Of a stretch of 64,000 nt of DNA, positions 22,686 to 35,799 are shown one piece after another. A model generated the notes under the pieces. That model was not told the DNA's origin. It ran no database searches and saw only the letters and a program-made list of their open reading frames with translations. Source of the stretch: Rotaria socialis (lineage: Eukaryota > Rotifera > Eurotatoria > Philodinida > Philodinidae). The translations under genes and the position numbers were made by a program. Each line of letters starts with the position of its first letter. Within the stretch, counting starts at the first letter, position 1. The stretch is taken from positions 62,001 to 126,000 of the forward strand of contig CAJNYU010000205.1 of assembly GCA_905331475.1 (NCBI GenBank), in the 5' to 3' direction.

Positions 22686-25600
22686 TCACGAATATGTCTC
22701 ATTACTTTTTTTATTGATGGGAAAATAGTTCTTATTCAAATCGTTATCCATCTGTTTCACCTTCTGCATTGCTGCATTTATCCGAAAATGAAGACGAGAC
22801 TCGAGCTGGTACTCTTTGTAATCATTGCTAAGAAGAATAACAAAAGAATTAACAATATGAAAGAAAGTGATTCTTACATGGACTTCTGTAAGTATTCATT
22901 GGCTTTTTGTTTCTGTTTTAACTCTATATAAATGATTGCTTTTTCGAATACGGCATTCGGCGCTAATAGAGATTTTTCATCAAATTGTTTAGCCCTTAAA
23001 TAGTAACGAAATTATTTAGTCATTTTTAACTACAAGATAGAGAAAGAAATAGTACGAACATATTAATTATTGCATCGAAATTTTCATGAGCTTCATCGTA
23101 TCGACGTAGAAAATGCAGCAGAACACCACGAAGTAAAAGACCGGAACCGTAGCTATCAACATAGAATTGATCATCTATTTGAATAACGAAAACAGAAGAA
23201 ACATTTTCTAACAGAATATCAAATGAATATGATTTACTTGTATGATTAAGTTCGACATCTTTTAATGCATTATTAACAATATTAAGAGTTTCTTGTAATT
23301 TGTTATGATCATGAGCAAGAATATAAAAACCATTCATAAGATAAACTAATTCCTAGAAAAATAATAATAAATATATAAAATAATTAATTAATTTAAATTT
23401 GCGTATTTTTAATTAGAAAAAGATTTTTTATTAAAAATCTATTCTAGATGTCCTTATTTACCAATGCCGGTAGGAAAAGCCATTTTTGTTCAAGAAAATG
23501 TTCACATTGTTTTATTGCGTATTTTTCTAATGGAATTGATTTGCCGGCCAGACGAATTTTTAAATCCGGTACACGTCTAATACGATTGATATTCATAGAA
23601 AGTTAATTTTAAGTTTCAAAATTTTTACTTGTATAACTGAATAATTTCATCGGTTGCAACAGAATTATTATCTTCAAATTGAAATGTCGCTAGAAGAAAA
23701 CAAGATGTTGCTTTACTCCAATTATTTTCTTCAAGTAGAGTTTTAGCCATAACAGCTGCTTCTTTCCATTGTCGTTGAAACCTTGATGAATCAAAAAAAC
23801 AAATAACGACAATGAATACAATTGGATATATCTCCGGCAACTTACACATGACACCAAAGTATTTCCCAAAAAGCAATCTAAAACAAATTCAAGTTCATCT
23901 GTCGGATCAAATTATTAGATGAGCGTCTTACATGATGAAGATTTTTCCAATCACTTTGACTGCGAATTGCATATTCATAAGTTTGAATTGCCTGAAGAAA
24001 AAAAAGATTTCAATTGCGCTTGAAATTTATTTACTAATTTCATTACTTCATTGAGTCGGCAGCGAAGTGTTTGAAGTCTTGCTCGAAAAACAAGAAACAT
24101 GTAGGACTAAAAAAAGAAATTGATTAGTAAGCCTGGACAACGAAAACAAATCAAAGAACATCATAAGATTACAAGAGTATAGATTGCTACTCAAATCCTT
24201 GTTATCGATTACGGCAATAGAACAATGCCATTGGATCTCTCGCATTTCAGAATTGATTTCAGTTTGAATATTTCCAATATGATCGATCTTCATTGTAGAC
24301 CAGAAGAAAAGGAAGCCTAGTTCGATATCGATGATATCTTCTTACAAAATATAATCAAACATATTTTGTTTTTTTTTAAAAAAAAGGGTTATTGTAACTC
24401 TAGAATATGAATATCGAATGATATATCATGTGACCTTCTACTTTCTTCTGTTTTTTATGCCGAAATACGTTCACCTTTCAATAGTGAATATATACGACGA
24501 AATCGATCTGTTAAAGTGCAAAAAAAAATCAAGAAGTAATTTGAGTATAATTCAATAGAAAAACGGATCATATACAATATAAAAAGAGAAATAATAAGCA
24601 AAAGCGCCAACCGGAATCTAACCAATAACCATTGCTGGACTCTATCCGTCCAATGAGTGAATATAGTAATTCGATATGACAACATTGAAAATACAAAGCA
24701 GAAATTAGATATTGGCACCGACACTGTAGAAACCTAATTCTGTTTTGGCCTCTTCTCTCGTTCTCTTTTGTGTTTACCTCTTCGTATCATTCGTCTTACT
24801 GCTATTTGGCAGATAGATGCAAACGAAATTCTATTAACACACTATTTCAAGCATGAAAACAAAACCCGAAATAAAGAATAAATCTACTGCAATCAAAGTA
24901 AAAACAAAGATTTTCTGTTTCTATGTTTACATTTCTTGAAAAACTATTTTCCAATAGCATCGTCATAATAATCGCCAAAAAGAAAAATTAAAAATCAATT
25001 TGTCCAAAGACTCATTTGTTGATCAAGAGCAACAATGTAAATATTTTACGTTAAAAAATAAACAATTATTTGTAGATTATTATTTAGTATCAACATGTGT
25101 TTGGTGCAGACAGCTAGTTGGTCAATTTTTTACAATACAAAATGATGAGGCTGCTTCGAAAATATTATGTAGTGAAGTATGTTTTAATCAATATCGTCGA
25201 GCTGCATTTAAAAACAATAAGGTTCGAATTCGTTATTCTTCAATGTAAAAATAATTCCACATTTTCAGATTAAAAAGCAATTGAAAATTGAAGAAGTAAC
25301 TTCACTGATAGTAAAATTCCATAAATAATGGTTATTATGTTATACAAAAACAAACTTTGTTTTTCTAGCCTAAGAACACTACCGTATCAAAGTCAACAAC
25401 AAATGAAGTCAAACGTGGTAATCAACGAAAAGTCTTATCACTACAGTGTCAGTCAAAATCCTCAATAAAGAAGAATGAAGCTACTCGAAGATCATCTCCT
25501 CTAACATGGTTACCACGCATGCCAAAATATCACCGATCATCATTTCGTCCTAACGAAGCAATAACTAATCTTTCAACAGATTTTACTCTTTCACCTTTCG

Positions 25601-28095
25601 CTTACATTCCAACAGCTCCTATCAATCTAAATTATCATCCAAATCTATCCGCCCCTTTCCGTCAATATCCTTCGGCATTACCAATGAGAACAATGCCCAT
25701 AAATCCTTTTCCAATAGTAACAAAACAATTTCCACCGAATTATACGTGCATTCTACCAAGTTTTATTCAGTTGCCAATATCGATTCCACTATGTTTTCCT
25801 GTTCAATCGCCATACACAAAATGTTCCATGGATGTCATGAATGTTCGAGCATGTCAAGCTGACATACAAAATGCTATTGGCTGATTCCCAAATAGTTAAC
25901 AGCAAGGAAGACGACTATCAATTTAGAACTTATTTTAACTATTAAAATAAAGCGTCTCTATCTCATAAAATGGATAGATGATAATGAAATGCTCTTTTTC
26001 TTTCTCAAACAGGTCGAATATATCAATAGGATAAAAAACATAACGACTTACATTCGGATTATTTTTTAAATAATGTTCCACTAGCATATCAGATTTTTCA
26101 AGATCACCATCACCATTTCCTAAAGATAAGAGTTAATTTTTTTATATGGTAAACAATATTTGTTTTTCGAAATTACCAAAAATATGTGCAGCATATGTGT
26201 GATAACCAAGAAGCAATAAAGCCGATAACGGTGCCCGTAATCCTTTGCTCATGGCACTTTTCTCGAGTTCATTGAGACCAAAATCCTACAATAATAATTT
26301 TCTCTATTGGAATTACCACAAATAACATACAATCAAATCTTACCCGATCGCCAGAAAAACCAGCAAATTCCAGGCACCGAATAATTCGTTGTGGTAGATT
26401 AGCAATCATCTAAATATTATCAAAATTGAAATCTAAGAAAACAAGTTTGTTTTGTTTTATAAGTACCAAATTAAATGCTCCATTACCCATTCGAACTCCA
26501 CTATCAAAATGTTCATAGGATAAATTCGATGAGAATCGGGACGGATCATTATTTTTGGCTAATTTCCTAGAAAATGAATAACCTCATTCGGAAAAAAATT
26601 GATTCGAATCAAAAAATAACCTACGCAAATAGGTCATGACATTCTTTAATTTTTAAAGCACCGCTTATAAAACTAAATAGTCCTTGATCTTGAATAAATG
26701 TTAATAAAGCTCGAATAAGTAATGCTTCAGCATAGACTAATTTTGCATGCAATTCATCTAAGATAAGATAAGAAAAGAAAAGAAAAGAACAAATGAATGC
26801 GCGAATTTATTAATCAATTTTCTTCCAAAAAAAAGGCAAATATCCTGATTAAATTTCTATAATTCTATTCGATTTATTAACAATGAACACATTTCATGAG
26901 TCATTTTCCCATTGATTATTGCAATCGAAAACTATTGATATGCATCTCTTTCGGTACAACTTTAGTCGCATGCTGTACAATGTTAATATTATTTCTTTAT
27001 CAGTATCAACGCCGTTCAATTATTAATTTAACTTCTAAGAAAATAACAGTTCCGGCACAAAATTCTAATAGTATTTCAAACCGATCTAAGAGGAAAATCG
27101 ATCAACAGATTGAAAAACTTCTTCGGTTAACACCAAGTATCCCGTTAGAAGAAATTAAATTAAATGAATTTAACCGAATAACAGTCAAACCATCAATAAA
27201 AAATAGTTGACATTTTCTTTTTTCGTACTTACATTCAGTCATGACAGGTTTTGATGTTAAACTAAATGTTATCCATGGTCGATAGGGTTCGTATTTTTTT
27301 GACATGTTTGTTGTGTGACGCAGTGCTTGAATTGTAGCTTCAATATCATCCTAAATGTGAAACTTAAATAACCATTTATATAAAAAAAAGATTTTCGCTT
27401 ACTTGATTGAATGTCATTCCGGCTTGCATAAAACTTATGGAACTATGCAATAAACTGTGATATAAAGATCGATTTTCTCTATATTAAAAAAAATACAAAT
27501 AACGAAGAGATATTTGATAATAAGAATTTCCATTGATTTATTAAATTCATACTGTGCTTTAGTTTTTCTCAGTGCTTCATTGAGACGATTTTCAAATATG
27601 AGTTGTGAAATTTTCTGACATTCAACTAATGATTGTACTAGATCAATTGTTGATTCGTCATGGACTTTTGATAATGATGGTCTACTCAAAATTCTCGAAA
27701 TAGCTTAATAAGAAATAAATTTGAAATTAACGAACTTATTTAGATGTGATTTTTGATGATTGTCATCATCATCATCATCATCATCTAAACTTTCCAGTGC
27801 ATCTTCAAATAACTAAAATAAATAAATATAAAAAATATGATAGTTTTCTTTTTTTTGCAACCAAAACAAGATACGTTTTATCTACATATCGAGCATTTAA
27901 TCCATTGTATTAGAAAACAATTTAATACGAAATCCTAAATAAAATTTATTAATATTTTCAAGGTCGAGTGCCGCTGGCTGTTTTTCTCAGATTCTATTAC
28001 TTCGCTTGGAATTTAATCTGTGATCAAGTTTTTTCTTATTTTATAAAATAATTTGAGTCGATTATCTTGTAAGAGAATACCTCTGAAATAGACAT
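22686..28095 (-). CDS. TTC39: TTC39-family tetratricopeptide protein (TTC39/Iml2)
   Basis: Eighteen exons from 28095-28081 (MSISE) to 22827-22686; 621 residues. Internal exons: 27812-27736, 27684-27553, 27478-27403, 27350-27233, 26757-26625, 26566-26467, 26409-26344, 26285-26177, 26119-26052, 24106-24047, 23991-23932, 23877-23846, 23781-23629, 23576-23462, 23352-23060 and 22994-22878. Full-length match to TTC39: SLLHSSISFMQAGMTFN, LHAKLVYAEALLIRALLTFI, GAFNLMIANLPQRIIRCLEF, FLVFRARLQTLRCRLNEAI, WSKATSCFLLATFQFED, VPDLKIRLAGKSIPLEKYAIK, and ESRLHFRINAAM at the end. An acidic poly-Asp run lies near the N-terminus. In vertebrates TTC39B affects LXR turnover; yeast Iml2 acts in lipid-linked aggregate clearance. 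The tiny first exon is the least certain part. Intron 10 (~1.9 kb) and intron 5 (~0.5 kb) contain opposite-strand genes. Confidence 0.88.
24853..25884 (+). CDS. SOBP-like FCS-type zinc-finger protein, nested antisense in TTC39
   Basis: Four exons: 24853-24897, 24958-25221, 25269-25310 (or to 25295) and 25369-25884; about 283-288 residues. The Lys-rich N-terminus is followed by a zinc-finger of the type in sine-oculis-binding protein: CVWCRQLVG ... KILCSEVCFNQYRRAAFKNNK at about residues 48-100. The CxxC and CxxxC spacing and the RRAAFKNNK tail are characteristic. The rest is basic and then rich in Pro, Asn, Thr and Ser, a disordered low-complexity tail. SOBP proteins are nuclear cofactors of Six-family transcription factors and SUMO-binding. 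The whole gene sits in the ~1.9 kb intron 10 of TTC39 on the opposite strand. The second donor is ambiguous (GAA|GTAACT or ATA|GTAAAA). Confidence 0.65.
26896..27210 (+). CDS. small single-pass membrane protein nested antisense in TTC39
   Basis: 104 residues, single exon, lying entirely within TTC39 intron 5 (26758-27232) on the opposite strand. The N-terminus MSHFPIDYCNRKL precedes a hydrophobic helix at about residues 14-34 (LICISFGTTLVACCTMLILFL). A basic polar tail follows (QYQRRSI, SNRSKRKIDQQIEKLLRL). This is a type II or tail-in topology. I recognise no family. The first ATG is used; an upstream ATG two codons earlier in another frame is followed by a stop. Its composition is protein-like, but with no homologue in mind it could still be a chance frame. 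Confidence 0.4.
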   Translation: MSHFPIDYCNRKLLICISFGTTLVACCTMLILFLYQYQRRSIINLTSKKITVPAQNSNSISNRSKRKIDQQIEKLLRLTPSIPLEEIKLNEFNRITVKPSIKNS

Positions 28096-28582
28096 TCTTC
28101 GTTTTTCTTCTTCTGTGAGTGTGTTTATTTGACTAATTCATTTGTGATTTCATTCAATTTATCTTTTGTAATCACTTTATTCTGTACAGATGGCTTCTGT
28201 TTTCTAAGAGATGACAGATAGTCATCACATGATTATATAAAGACGAAATTAGTTTTTACTAGATATTATTTTCTTTCTTTCTTCCTTTGCTTTCTTGCCT
28301 GCCGTGCTCCTCCTTCTCTTATGTTCTCCGCTAGAAAATAAAAATGGATGGTATGAAACATGTGCCATTGTAAAAGCGACTTTGTTTTTTGTACATAAAC
28401 TCTTTCATAAGGCGTAGTTTGTACGATCCAATAGACTATTCTATTTGTCATTCCTATATATACCTAATCAATGTAACGATAAATAAACAAAAGAAAAAAC
28501 AAATCATCTTACATCGAGAAAAACCACTACATAAATGTTCACGTAATCAAAAAGTGCTTGTATTTATATTTTTTAATAGAGC
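28096..28582. promoter_or_regulatory. shared upstream region between TTC39 (-) and TPK1 (+)
   Basis: About 490 bases separate the divergent starts of TTC39 (28095, minus) and thiamine pyrophosphokinase (28583, plus). It must hold both 5' UTRs and both promoters and may act bidirectionally. It contains no recognisable core element. Short open frames across it look non-coding. Confidence 0.45.
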
Positions 28583-29341
28583 ATGCTTCGCCAAGATTAT
28601 ACTCCATACTCATTTTTTGACTCCAATACTTCATCAAATTATGGTATTATGATACTTAATCATTCATTGACTAGTGTTCGAAATTTATTAAGAAAAGAAC
28701 TGTGGGAAAAAGCGAATGTACGTGCTTGCGCTGATGGTGGTTCAAATGTACTTAAAACTTATTCCGATGAAATACATGACAATTTTATGCCAGATTATAT
28801 TAGCGGTGATTTCGATTCTATTAATGAAGCTACCTATAAATATTATAAAACAATACCAACTGTTGAGCTTATTAAAACTCCCGATCAAAATGCAACTGAT
28901 TTTACTAAATGCGTTCGTGTTATGTTAGAGAAAAAGTCGACTTTAAATGATCTTCTCGTATTCTGTTCGTTGGGTGGCCGATTTGATCATACTATAGGTA
29001 TTATACATTCGCTCTATATACTCAATAATCATTATCCTAATTTACAAATATATTTAATTGCCGATTGTGATATCACTTTTTTATTACATGCAAATAAACT
29101 TAATAGAATTCATATTCAATCAATATATAATGGTAATACATGTAGTTTGTCGCCGATCAGTCAATCAGCACATGTCGATACTGAAGGACTACGATGGAAT
29201 TTATGCAAAACTCAAGAATTAAGTTTTACTAAACTTGTTAGTTCATCGAACACATATGAAACGAAAACAACATCGCATGTTGACGTTCAGACTGATAATG
29301 ACATTATTTGGACAATGACATACATATGTAATAAGAAATAA
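28583..29341 (+). CDS. TPK1: thiamine pyrophosphokinase
   Basis: Transfers pyrophosphate from ATP to thiamine, making thiamine diphosphate (EC 2.7.6.2), in the cytosol. Single exon of 252 residues, similar to human TPK1 (243). Family motifs in order: VRACADGGSNVL at about 46-57; PDYISGDFDSI at about 71-81; KTPDQNATDFTKCVRVM at about 98-114; LGGRFDHTIG at about 131-140; then the C-terminal thiamine-binding half with GNTCSLSPIS and TEGLRWNL. The DGG, GDFDS and DxTDF motifs that bind ATP, magnesium and thiamine are intact. Two further ATGs lie near residue 20; the first is taken. No intron is present, unlike most neighbours. Confidence 0.93.
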   Translation: MLRQDYTPYSFFDSNTSSNYGIMILNHSLTSVRNLLRKELWEKANVRACADGGSNVLKTYSDEIHDNFMPDYISGDFDSINEATYKYYKTIPTVELIKTPDQNATDFTKCVRVMLEKKSTLNDLLVFCSLGGRFDHTIGIIHSLYILNNHYPNLQIYLIADCDITFLLHANKLNRIHIQSIYNGNTCSLSPISQSAHVDTEGLRWNLCKTQELSFTKLVSSSNTYETKTTSHVDVQTDNDIIWTMTYICNKK

Positions 29342-29695
29342 TTAGAAGAAAAAATAAAATTCCTGTCCCTCCTCCTTCTCCGCCTTGTTGTCTTTTTTTA
29401 CCTCATTATTATCGTCATCGTCTTTCCGAGAATTTGCTAGATTGCTTAAGGATTTTGTCGTTGTTAAATCTGTTGTTGAAGAATAACCATGGCGAAAATT
29501 ATTATGATTACTAACTGGAAAATTCAATGATAAATGATTTGAATTCGGACTGGTAATAGAAGTCGATAGACTAGTCGTTGAATTCGAATGAACGAGCGTA
29601 TTGGGAACTTTTAATGGATGAGTGCCATAGAAAAAATAACTATTTTGAAGTTTATTATTCGTTGGAGTAAAATTCGAGGACGATGACGATGCCAT
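29342..29695 (-). CDS. Ser/Thr/Asn-rich low-complexity protein, uncertain
   Basis: A 117-residue open frame that begins ATGGCATCG and ends exactly at the base following the TPK1 stop codon, on the opposite strand. It is rich in Ser, Thr and Asn, with a run of Asp/Glu/Lys near the end (RKDDDDNNEVKKDNKAEKEEG) and FYFFF at the very end. A GTAAAA donor-like site occurs after DDDNNE, so this may be the first exon of something longer, but no downstream exon is apparent. No recognisable domain. It could be a disordered protein or a chance frame with good composition. Confidence 0.35.
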   Translation of the reverse strand: MASSSSSNFTPTNNKLQNSYFFYGTHPLKVPNTLVHSNSTTSLSTSITSPNSNHLSLNFPVSNHNNFRHGYSSTTDLTTTKSLSNLANSRKDDDDNNEVKKDNKAEKEEGQEFYFFF

Positions 29696-30442
29696 ATACT
29701 ACCACAAAGATTAATTCATCTAAAATAATGTTACAATGTCAAAAACATTTCTTAACATACGTCACGACGATAATGTTATTGTCTTTGGTTCCCGTTCTTC
29801 TCTCACTTTTTTATATTTTACCGTTTTCTTTCCATTGACGCATACACTTAAACTCTGTGACGAGTGATGAAGAAAAACGTTCTTTATCTTTCTTAGACAA
29901 CATCGAAAGCGTAAACTCTTCATTTTTATCATTGTTTATGTATGTCTGGTATATTTGTTATTTCTCAGTCTGACTTCATATTGTGACACTTTTAATCAAT
30001 GTTATAGCCTAAAAAGCAAGATGACTTTATTTGAAGCACGACTCTATGTTTTTGCCTCCGTTGTTGATAACACATGTTCTATGAGAAAAAAAAGACAAAA
30101 AAAAAGGAAAGTTACGCATGCACGAAAGACGTGATCTTTTCCTCCCCGTTTACCTCTAGTTTTGTATTCCATAAAACACGTTAACGAAGCGCATGAAGAG
30201 GAAAACGATCGTTTTTTTCTCCCTACCCCTCTTTCTCTCTTTCTTTCTGTTGCATCTTTTATATTTTCTTGAAGTTACAAAATAGAATCGTCTAAAACAA
30301 TGTGATAGCATTTACATATGCATAAAATCAAAAAAATATGATCTTTTCATGAGGAAAGAGATGTACATAAGCAGAAGAGAATACAATATACCAATTGATG
30401 GCAATTTATAACGAGTGTATCCCGGTTCTCTCCGCTCGAAAT

Positions 30443-30464
30443 AGAGAGAGAGAGAGAGAGAGAG
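30443..30464. repeat. (AG)n microsatellite
   Basis: Eleven AG units in a row, within a region without genes. It is the clearest simple repeat of the 29.7-36.3 kb stretch. Confidence 0.9.
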
Positions 30465-33400
30465 GGAGCGAGAAAAAGAAAAGGGCGTGAGAAGAGAATC
30501 AAGATATGAGTAATGAAGCTTCGAGGCTATTGTTAGTAGGAAAAAAAGATTTGAACTAACGGCAAGAGGAAGAATTGTCGTGCACGCTTATAGCAATAAT
30601 GGAAAGGCTCTATGTTGATTCGCTGTTATTTCCTATCTCTTCCGCCTGGTGCACTAGTAGAAAACCCTCTAGCAACATTATCATCCTCATCAACAACTAA
30701 AGGAAAATGCAGAATCGCAGCTACTTCTTATTCTATGTCATCCGTCTAATTTTACATGCACATTTCATCAACAACTAGCATTGCTATGTACATGACATAA
30801 CTTATTTCTTTCTTATTTTTCATGATATCGTTGCACTGAGAAAACGCATGCATACAACGATCACAAGTGCAAGCACTGGATCATCTTAAAGAGTAACAAT
30901 GTGCATGCTTATACATAGAATCTCTGCTAAAACTCATAATACAATAGCTAAGACATTCCTTCTTTTCTCGTTTCATTTCCTCATAATACCCTGATTGACT
31001 TCTTTCTACTATTTTTGAACGATCTCTTAGAATATAAATATGATTTGCTCGATGATAAGAGAAAATACAATTATTACATCTCATTCTTCATATTCCGTAA
31101 TGATAGTAGAGAGATTATTCTATGAAGCAAAAGAACATTAGCAATTATAGGCATGCGAAAAACAAAATAAAAATGGGAATAGAACTCCAGAGGACAAATA
31201 TAGATTAAATGGATGAAAGTGAAAATGACATGACATGTCAACGCCTTCGTTGTTACATAATGTTTTATATGTATATATATATATATATTTTTTTTTCATT
31301 TCGAAAATAGAGGTATCATCCATGAGCTATACATGACACTAAACATGTTTTTCGTTCTAGTCTCTTAAAATAAATTACTTCAGGATTATTTACATGCATG
31401 TATTTTTCACGGCTTTTCCCCTCGACGTCAAAACATTTACATAGTAAAATGAACTATATTTTTTATTTAGTTCTCATTGATTATTCTAATAAATTATCAT
31501 GATAAAACAGCAAAGAAGAAAAAAAATGATATGAGATCGAACACAAATATTTTTGTTTTCTTCAATTTAAATATTACTGACCGATAGTTTTTCATTTTCA
31601 TTGATCATCTCATCAAGTGATTAGTAATAAAAAAAAGAAAAGAAAGTAAATCATAGAATTAATGTTGTTGGCATCTCTTCAAGGTACCATTTATACAACA
31701 GAATGCACAATGATTCTAGATTAATTATTAATTGATAAAGCAGTCTTTAAATGCAGCATTTCAATAATAACATGCATCAATTTGAGCAACAATTCAATGC
31801 ACTTTTTATCATCCTATTAAGCTTATATATATATATACTACATCAAATTACACACATAACTAAATTTTTCTAGTACGCTTATTTTCTAAAATAGTTCATG
31901 TTAATAATGCTGCGTGATGAATTTAGAAAGAAAAAACTCAAACGATCTCAGCTTGTGAATAAATAATAACTGCAGTGTCTATATATATATATATGTATAT
32001 GTATATATCAAAAAGACTTTTCCATGGTCCACGTTAATAGAGGAAACTATTACAGTAAACCTCAACAAACGAGACAGCCCACCAGATTTCTTTTGTCGTT
32101 TGTCATCTGAGATAATGACGTCCTGAACTATGAATTCAAGCATAATAATGAATAGAATTTGCCTATAACCCGTTTTTAGAATGATTGAATTCACCGGGCT
32201 TCTGCATCATGCAAGTCTGGGTAAAAACGATTTATATCTCAGGTATATTTTATATTATTTAAATCATATAATAACCTATTCTAGTCATTTTATAGTCAAT
32301 GCTAATGAGATGGCTAACACTGCCGATCTGTCATTTACAACATACGATGAATAAAATAAAAATTTTGTAATGAAAATTTTTTATCCGTATTATATATCTT
32401 ACTGTTTCTCTGTGGATAACATTAATCAGAAGGAGGAAAAAATACGCTAATTAGCTCTCCTTCTTTTGTAACCCATTTTTATGTAATCACAAGAAACCAT
32501 GTAAGTAGAGGGCGAACATCCCGCCGATAGTTGTACGACGTTTTTTTAAAGCAATCTGTCTAATGTGGTCATATAATATTAAACTCATATAGAATGGAAT
32601 TTATATTGTTATTTTTGTGCATGTAGTTTAACCTCGTAATTATTATCAGTAATAACAAAATATGCAAAACTAGCGGAAGAATTTTCATTACCAATGTTTA
32701 TCGATTGACGCTCTCAGTGAATATATTTTAATAGAATCTATAGTAGATGTCGTTAAATAGCTAAGCACATTGTTTTGATCAATTTCAAAACGTCCTTGAT
32801 TAGTTTAAGTATTGAATTCTTAAGAATAATAGGAGAAAATCTGATATATTTAGTGCTTAGTATTTGCTGATAGTATCTATTATTGAATTAGTCAGTTAAA
32901 GTAAGTTGCAATCAACAACATATTTTTACTTTGAGAATCTATTCTTTATAACGTGTACCTTTATCAAAACAAGAAAAAAAAAGATCTTTGGCAACATGAT
33001 AAGACATTGAGAGACAAAATAATAGATTTTGTTTCGAATGCTTTGGAAAAGAAATGTTATACTATAAAAATAATTTATATATCCAAGAAAAGAATAGATA
33101 CGACTAATGTTATTTCTTGAAGTGTATTCATCCGAAAAAAAAGCAATCAATGACTTCTTTTGTTGCATTTAATTGCGTATCTACGAATATATATATTTAT
33201 AGCCAAACAGAAGACATTGAATTGCATAGCAAATATAGGAGCACTTACAGTGAAAAACACTCGTAGCATTCTAGTTCCGCTTTGAGCTATTATGTACCTC
33301 GTCACATATGATATATTCAGAAGAGAGAGAGAGAGAGAAGGATTCGAGTATTTGGATTCATTCTAAGAAGTAATGCCTGTTTTACTAAAAATCTCTATCA

Positions 33401-35243
33401 AAAACATGATATTCCAAAACCCTAATGTATCTTTCTCATGGGAACGTATTTCTAGTTAGATTGCACTTTATGGAATATCTCTATTGTGTTGTGCGAAGAA
33501 AATGTTTCAAGAAAGACGTATTCATTGTTGTTGAAACCTTCGGGACTCATTCGTCGTCAGTATTAACTATATTGATATGCAAAACTTTTGACTTGTAGCA
33601 AACGGTTATACGTTTTCGCTAGGGGGTTGAACTATTGTAGACTTATTCTTATCTCGATATACTCCATCGAATGAAGGAAAAAAAGTAATCAGATACTTAA
33701 ATGTAAGATTTGGCGCCGCAACAATCTGAAAAGAATTTCTTTGGTGGTAATCTATAATGCAATGAGAAGCATCGGGTCTAGCGAAAAAAATGATTTAGTC
33801 CAATGCCGAAGTAAACAACACTACATCAATTTGTGAAAAATAATTGAATGATTCTGTAGGCGAATATGTCTAACAGAACAGGCATCGCAAGTAGTGAGCA
33901 GAAATCGGAACAAATCGAATTAGACTGATGTCAAAGTTAGTTCAGATCATTTTCAAGGGTCATCATCAATTTGTCTTCACGTCGGATCTATCGTCATTCA
34001 AAATTTATTGGTCACGCAATGATATTTGAGTTGATATTTTCAAAAATAAATTTCGATAATTTACGAGTTTGTCATGTAATGAAAGATGCTGTGCTAACGA
34101 AATCAGTCTCGAGTAGTGCTCTCTATGCCCGAAGGTGTCTGAAAGATAAATGAATGCTGTTCTCTACAGCTATCAGATATCTTCAAATAACAAATCATAG
34201 AATGCAAGAATAACGATTGATGGAATCGTCTCCGTTTTCAATCATTTTAATTGTAAAGTAAAAGAAATGAAGGGGTCGATAAAAAAAAGATTAACAATGG
34301 CAACGAATTTACTTATTTAATAACAAATGATCATTTTACCTGTCATATCGACATTGAAATATATAAAAAAATCAGCTCTACAGTAACACTTCATTGATCG
34401 GTTTTAGGTTGAACTGGATCTATAATATCGATGTGGTTAGTGAGCAAAACAACAGAGGTCTAGTGTAATTCGATTCAAAATAATAGGTTGATTTTTATCT
34501 CAGATAATTTTACAATAATACTAATGGTTATGGAGCAATCAACAAGATATTTGTCTTTGCTAGACCCTCATTTATCTAACATAGAATACAGAGATGACAT
34601 ACGTCTCCGTGGTATACATATGTTAGTATTATACAGAATGACATAGGTTTGATTTGTGTATTTTAACGAAAACGTGTGAAGGCAATATCTAATGTCTTAG
34701 CAGCTTTGCGTGAACACACATAATTAGAATGTGTATATTGTAGTTTAATTGCATGAGAATAACCCTCACTTGTCAACTACATATATGTATATATAAATTT
34801 CGTTTAGGTTAATATCAACTACGGAATGTTAACACTCGGAAATATCCGCTTGATGAATCGATCCTATACGGTTACGATTTGTCTGCTCATAACATAGATT
34901 TCCTTTAATGCTATCATTCTAATGTAGTTTGTATCTTTTTCATCCTAGTCCAAATTGCATTACATTTTGCATACGAAACTCAGGGAATTTCTTCGGTCGG
35001 GTTGTTCAGTGCAAAAAAAATTGAAATAGATACTAAATCAATCAATCAGTTGATTGATTGATTGATTGTAACGTAATCTTTGTTCTGCCCTATTTTATGT
35101 ATCAGCATTGTTAACTTTTAAAAGCCGGAAGGCCTTATCGTCAGAAATTGGATAAACTAACCATTAAAATAGAAATTCTAATACCCCAATAAGAATTATT
35201 CATAATATTAATAACAAAATTTGTTTTTTATTAAGGAGATATA

Positions 35244-35799
35244 GAATGTCCATTGGAAGGGACATTCAGTCTTAACGGACCACAGTTTTCACTATTTTCA
35301 GTTCAGGTAAAAAAGAGTCTTTTCTTTGAAATAATTTTATTTATATGTTTGTTATTACTCAAGAAAACCGATCGAAGCAAAATTTCACTTTTTTTCAAAA
35401 TTTATCCACTTTCTATTTCAAAATAAGGTCTGACGGTGGGGACCTCCGAGTATTTTGTCGACATTATTAGTGAAGAAAAGACAGTGGTCTTATGATCACA
35501 CTGGTAGCTTTGATTTACAAATATAGCAGCTACAGAATGCTTTACGAGAGCAAATTCAAGACTATCATGAACGGTTCAGGGCTGAGACGAGCTAGATCCC
35601 TCCACTGAAAACGGGAAAAAATGTGGGAATTCTTGAAATTTTTCGACGGCGAGCTGAAGAATTAAGTTTTCCTTGATGCTTCTGTGTAACAATATTTAGT
35701 ATGATAAGAAATCGATGAAAACTAGCTGATATGATAATTAAAGGTTGTTAAAATTTTTAGTCCGCCATGACCGAATGTTCCTTCTAACGTAAGGGACAT
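35244..35799. mobile_element. TIR-like element with palindromic ends
   Basis: The left end is a palindrome, GAATGTCC...GGGACATTC (35244-35267), continuing inward as AGTCTTAACGGAC. The right end at 35760-35799 reads, in reverse complement, the same palindrome with changes followed by GGTCATGGCGGAC. Thus ~40-bp imperfect terminal inverted repeats bound about 556 bp. The interior has no coding capacity. A further copy of the palindrome (AATGTCCCTTGGAAGGGACA...) stands alone at 36120-36142, probably from a second insertion. Confidence 0.5.

Noticed and set aside
24455-24724. 89-residue minus-strand frame with a hydrophobic helix, in the large TTC39 intron
   Set aside because: It lies on the host strand inside the intron, with no splice link to TTC39, no recognisable family and no clear 3' signal. 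Kept as a possibility only.
31138-32194. Short minus-strand frames containing IYIYTYK-type runs
   Set aside because: They are generated by (TA)n repeats.
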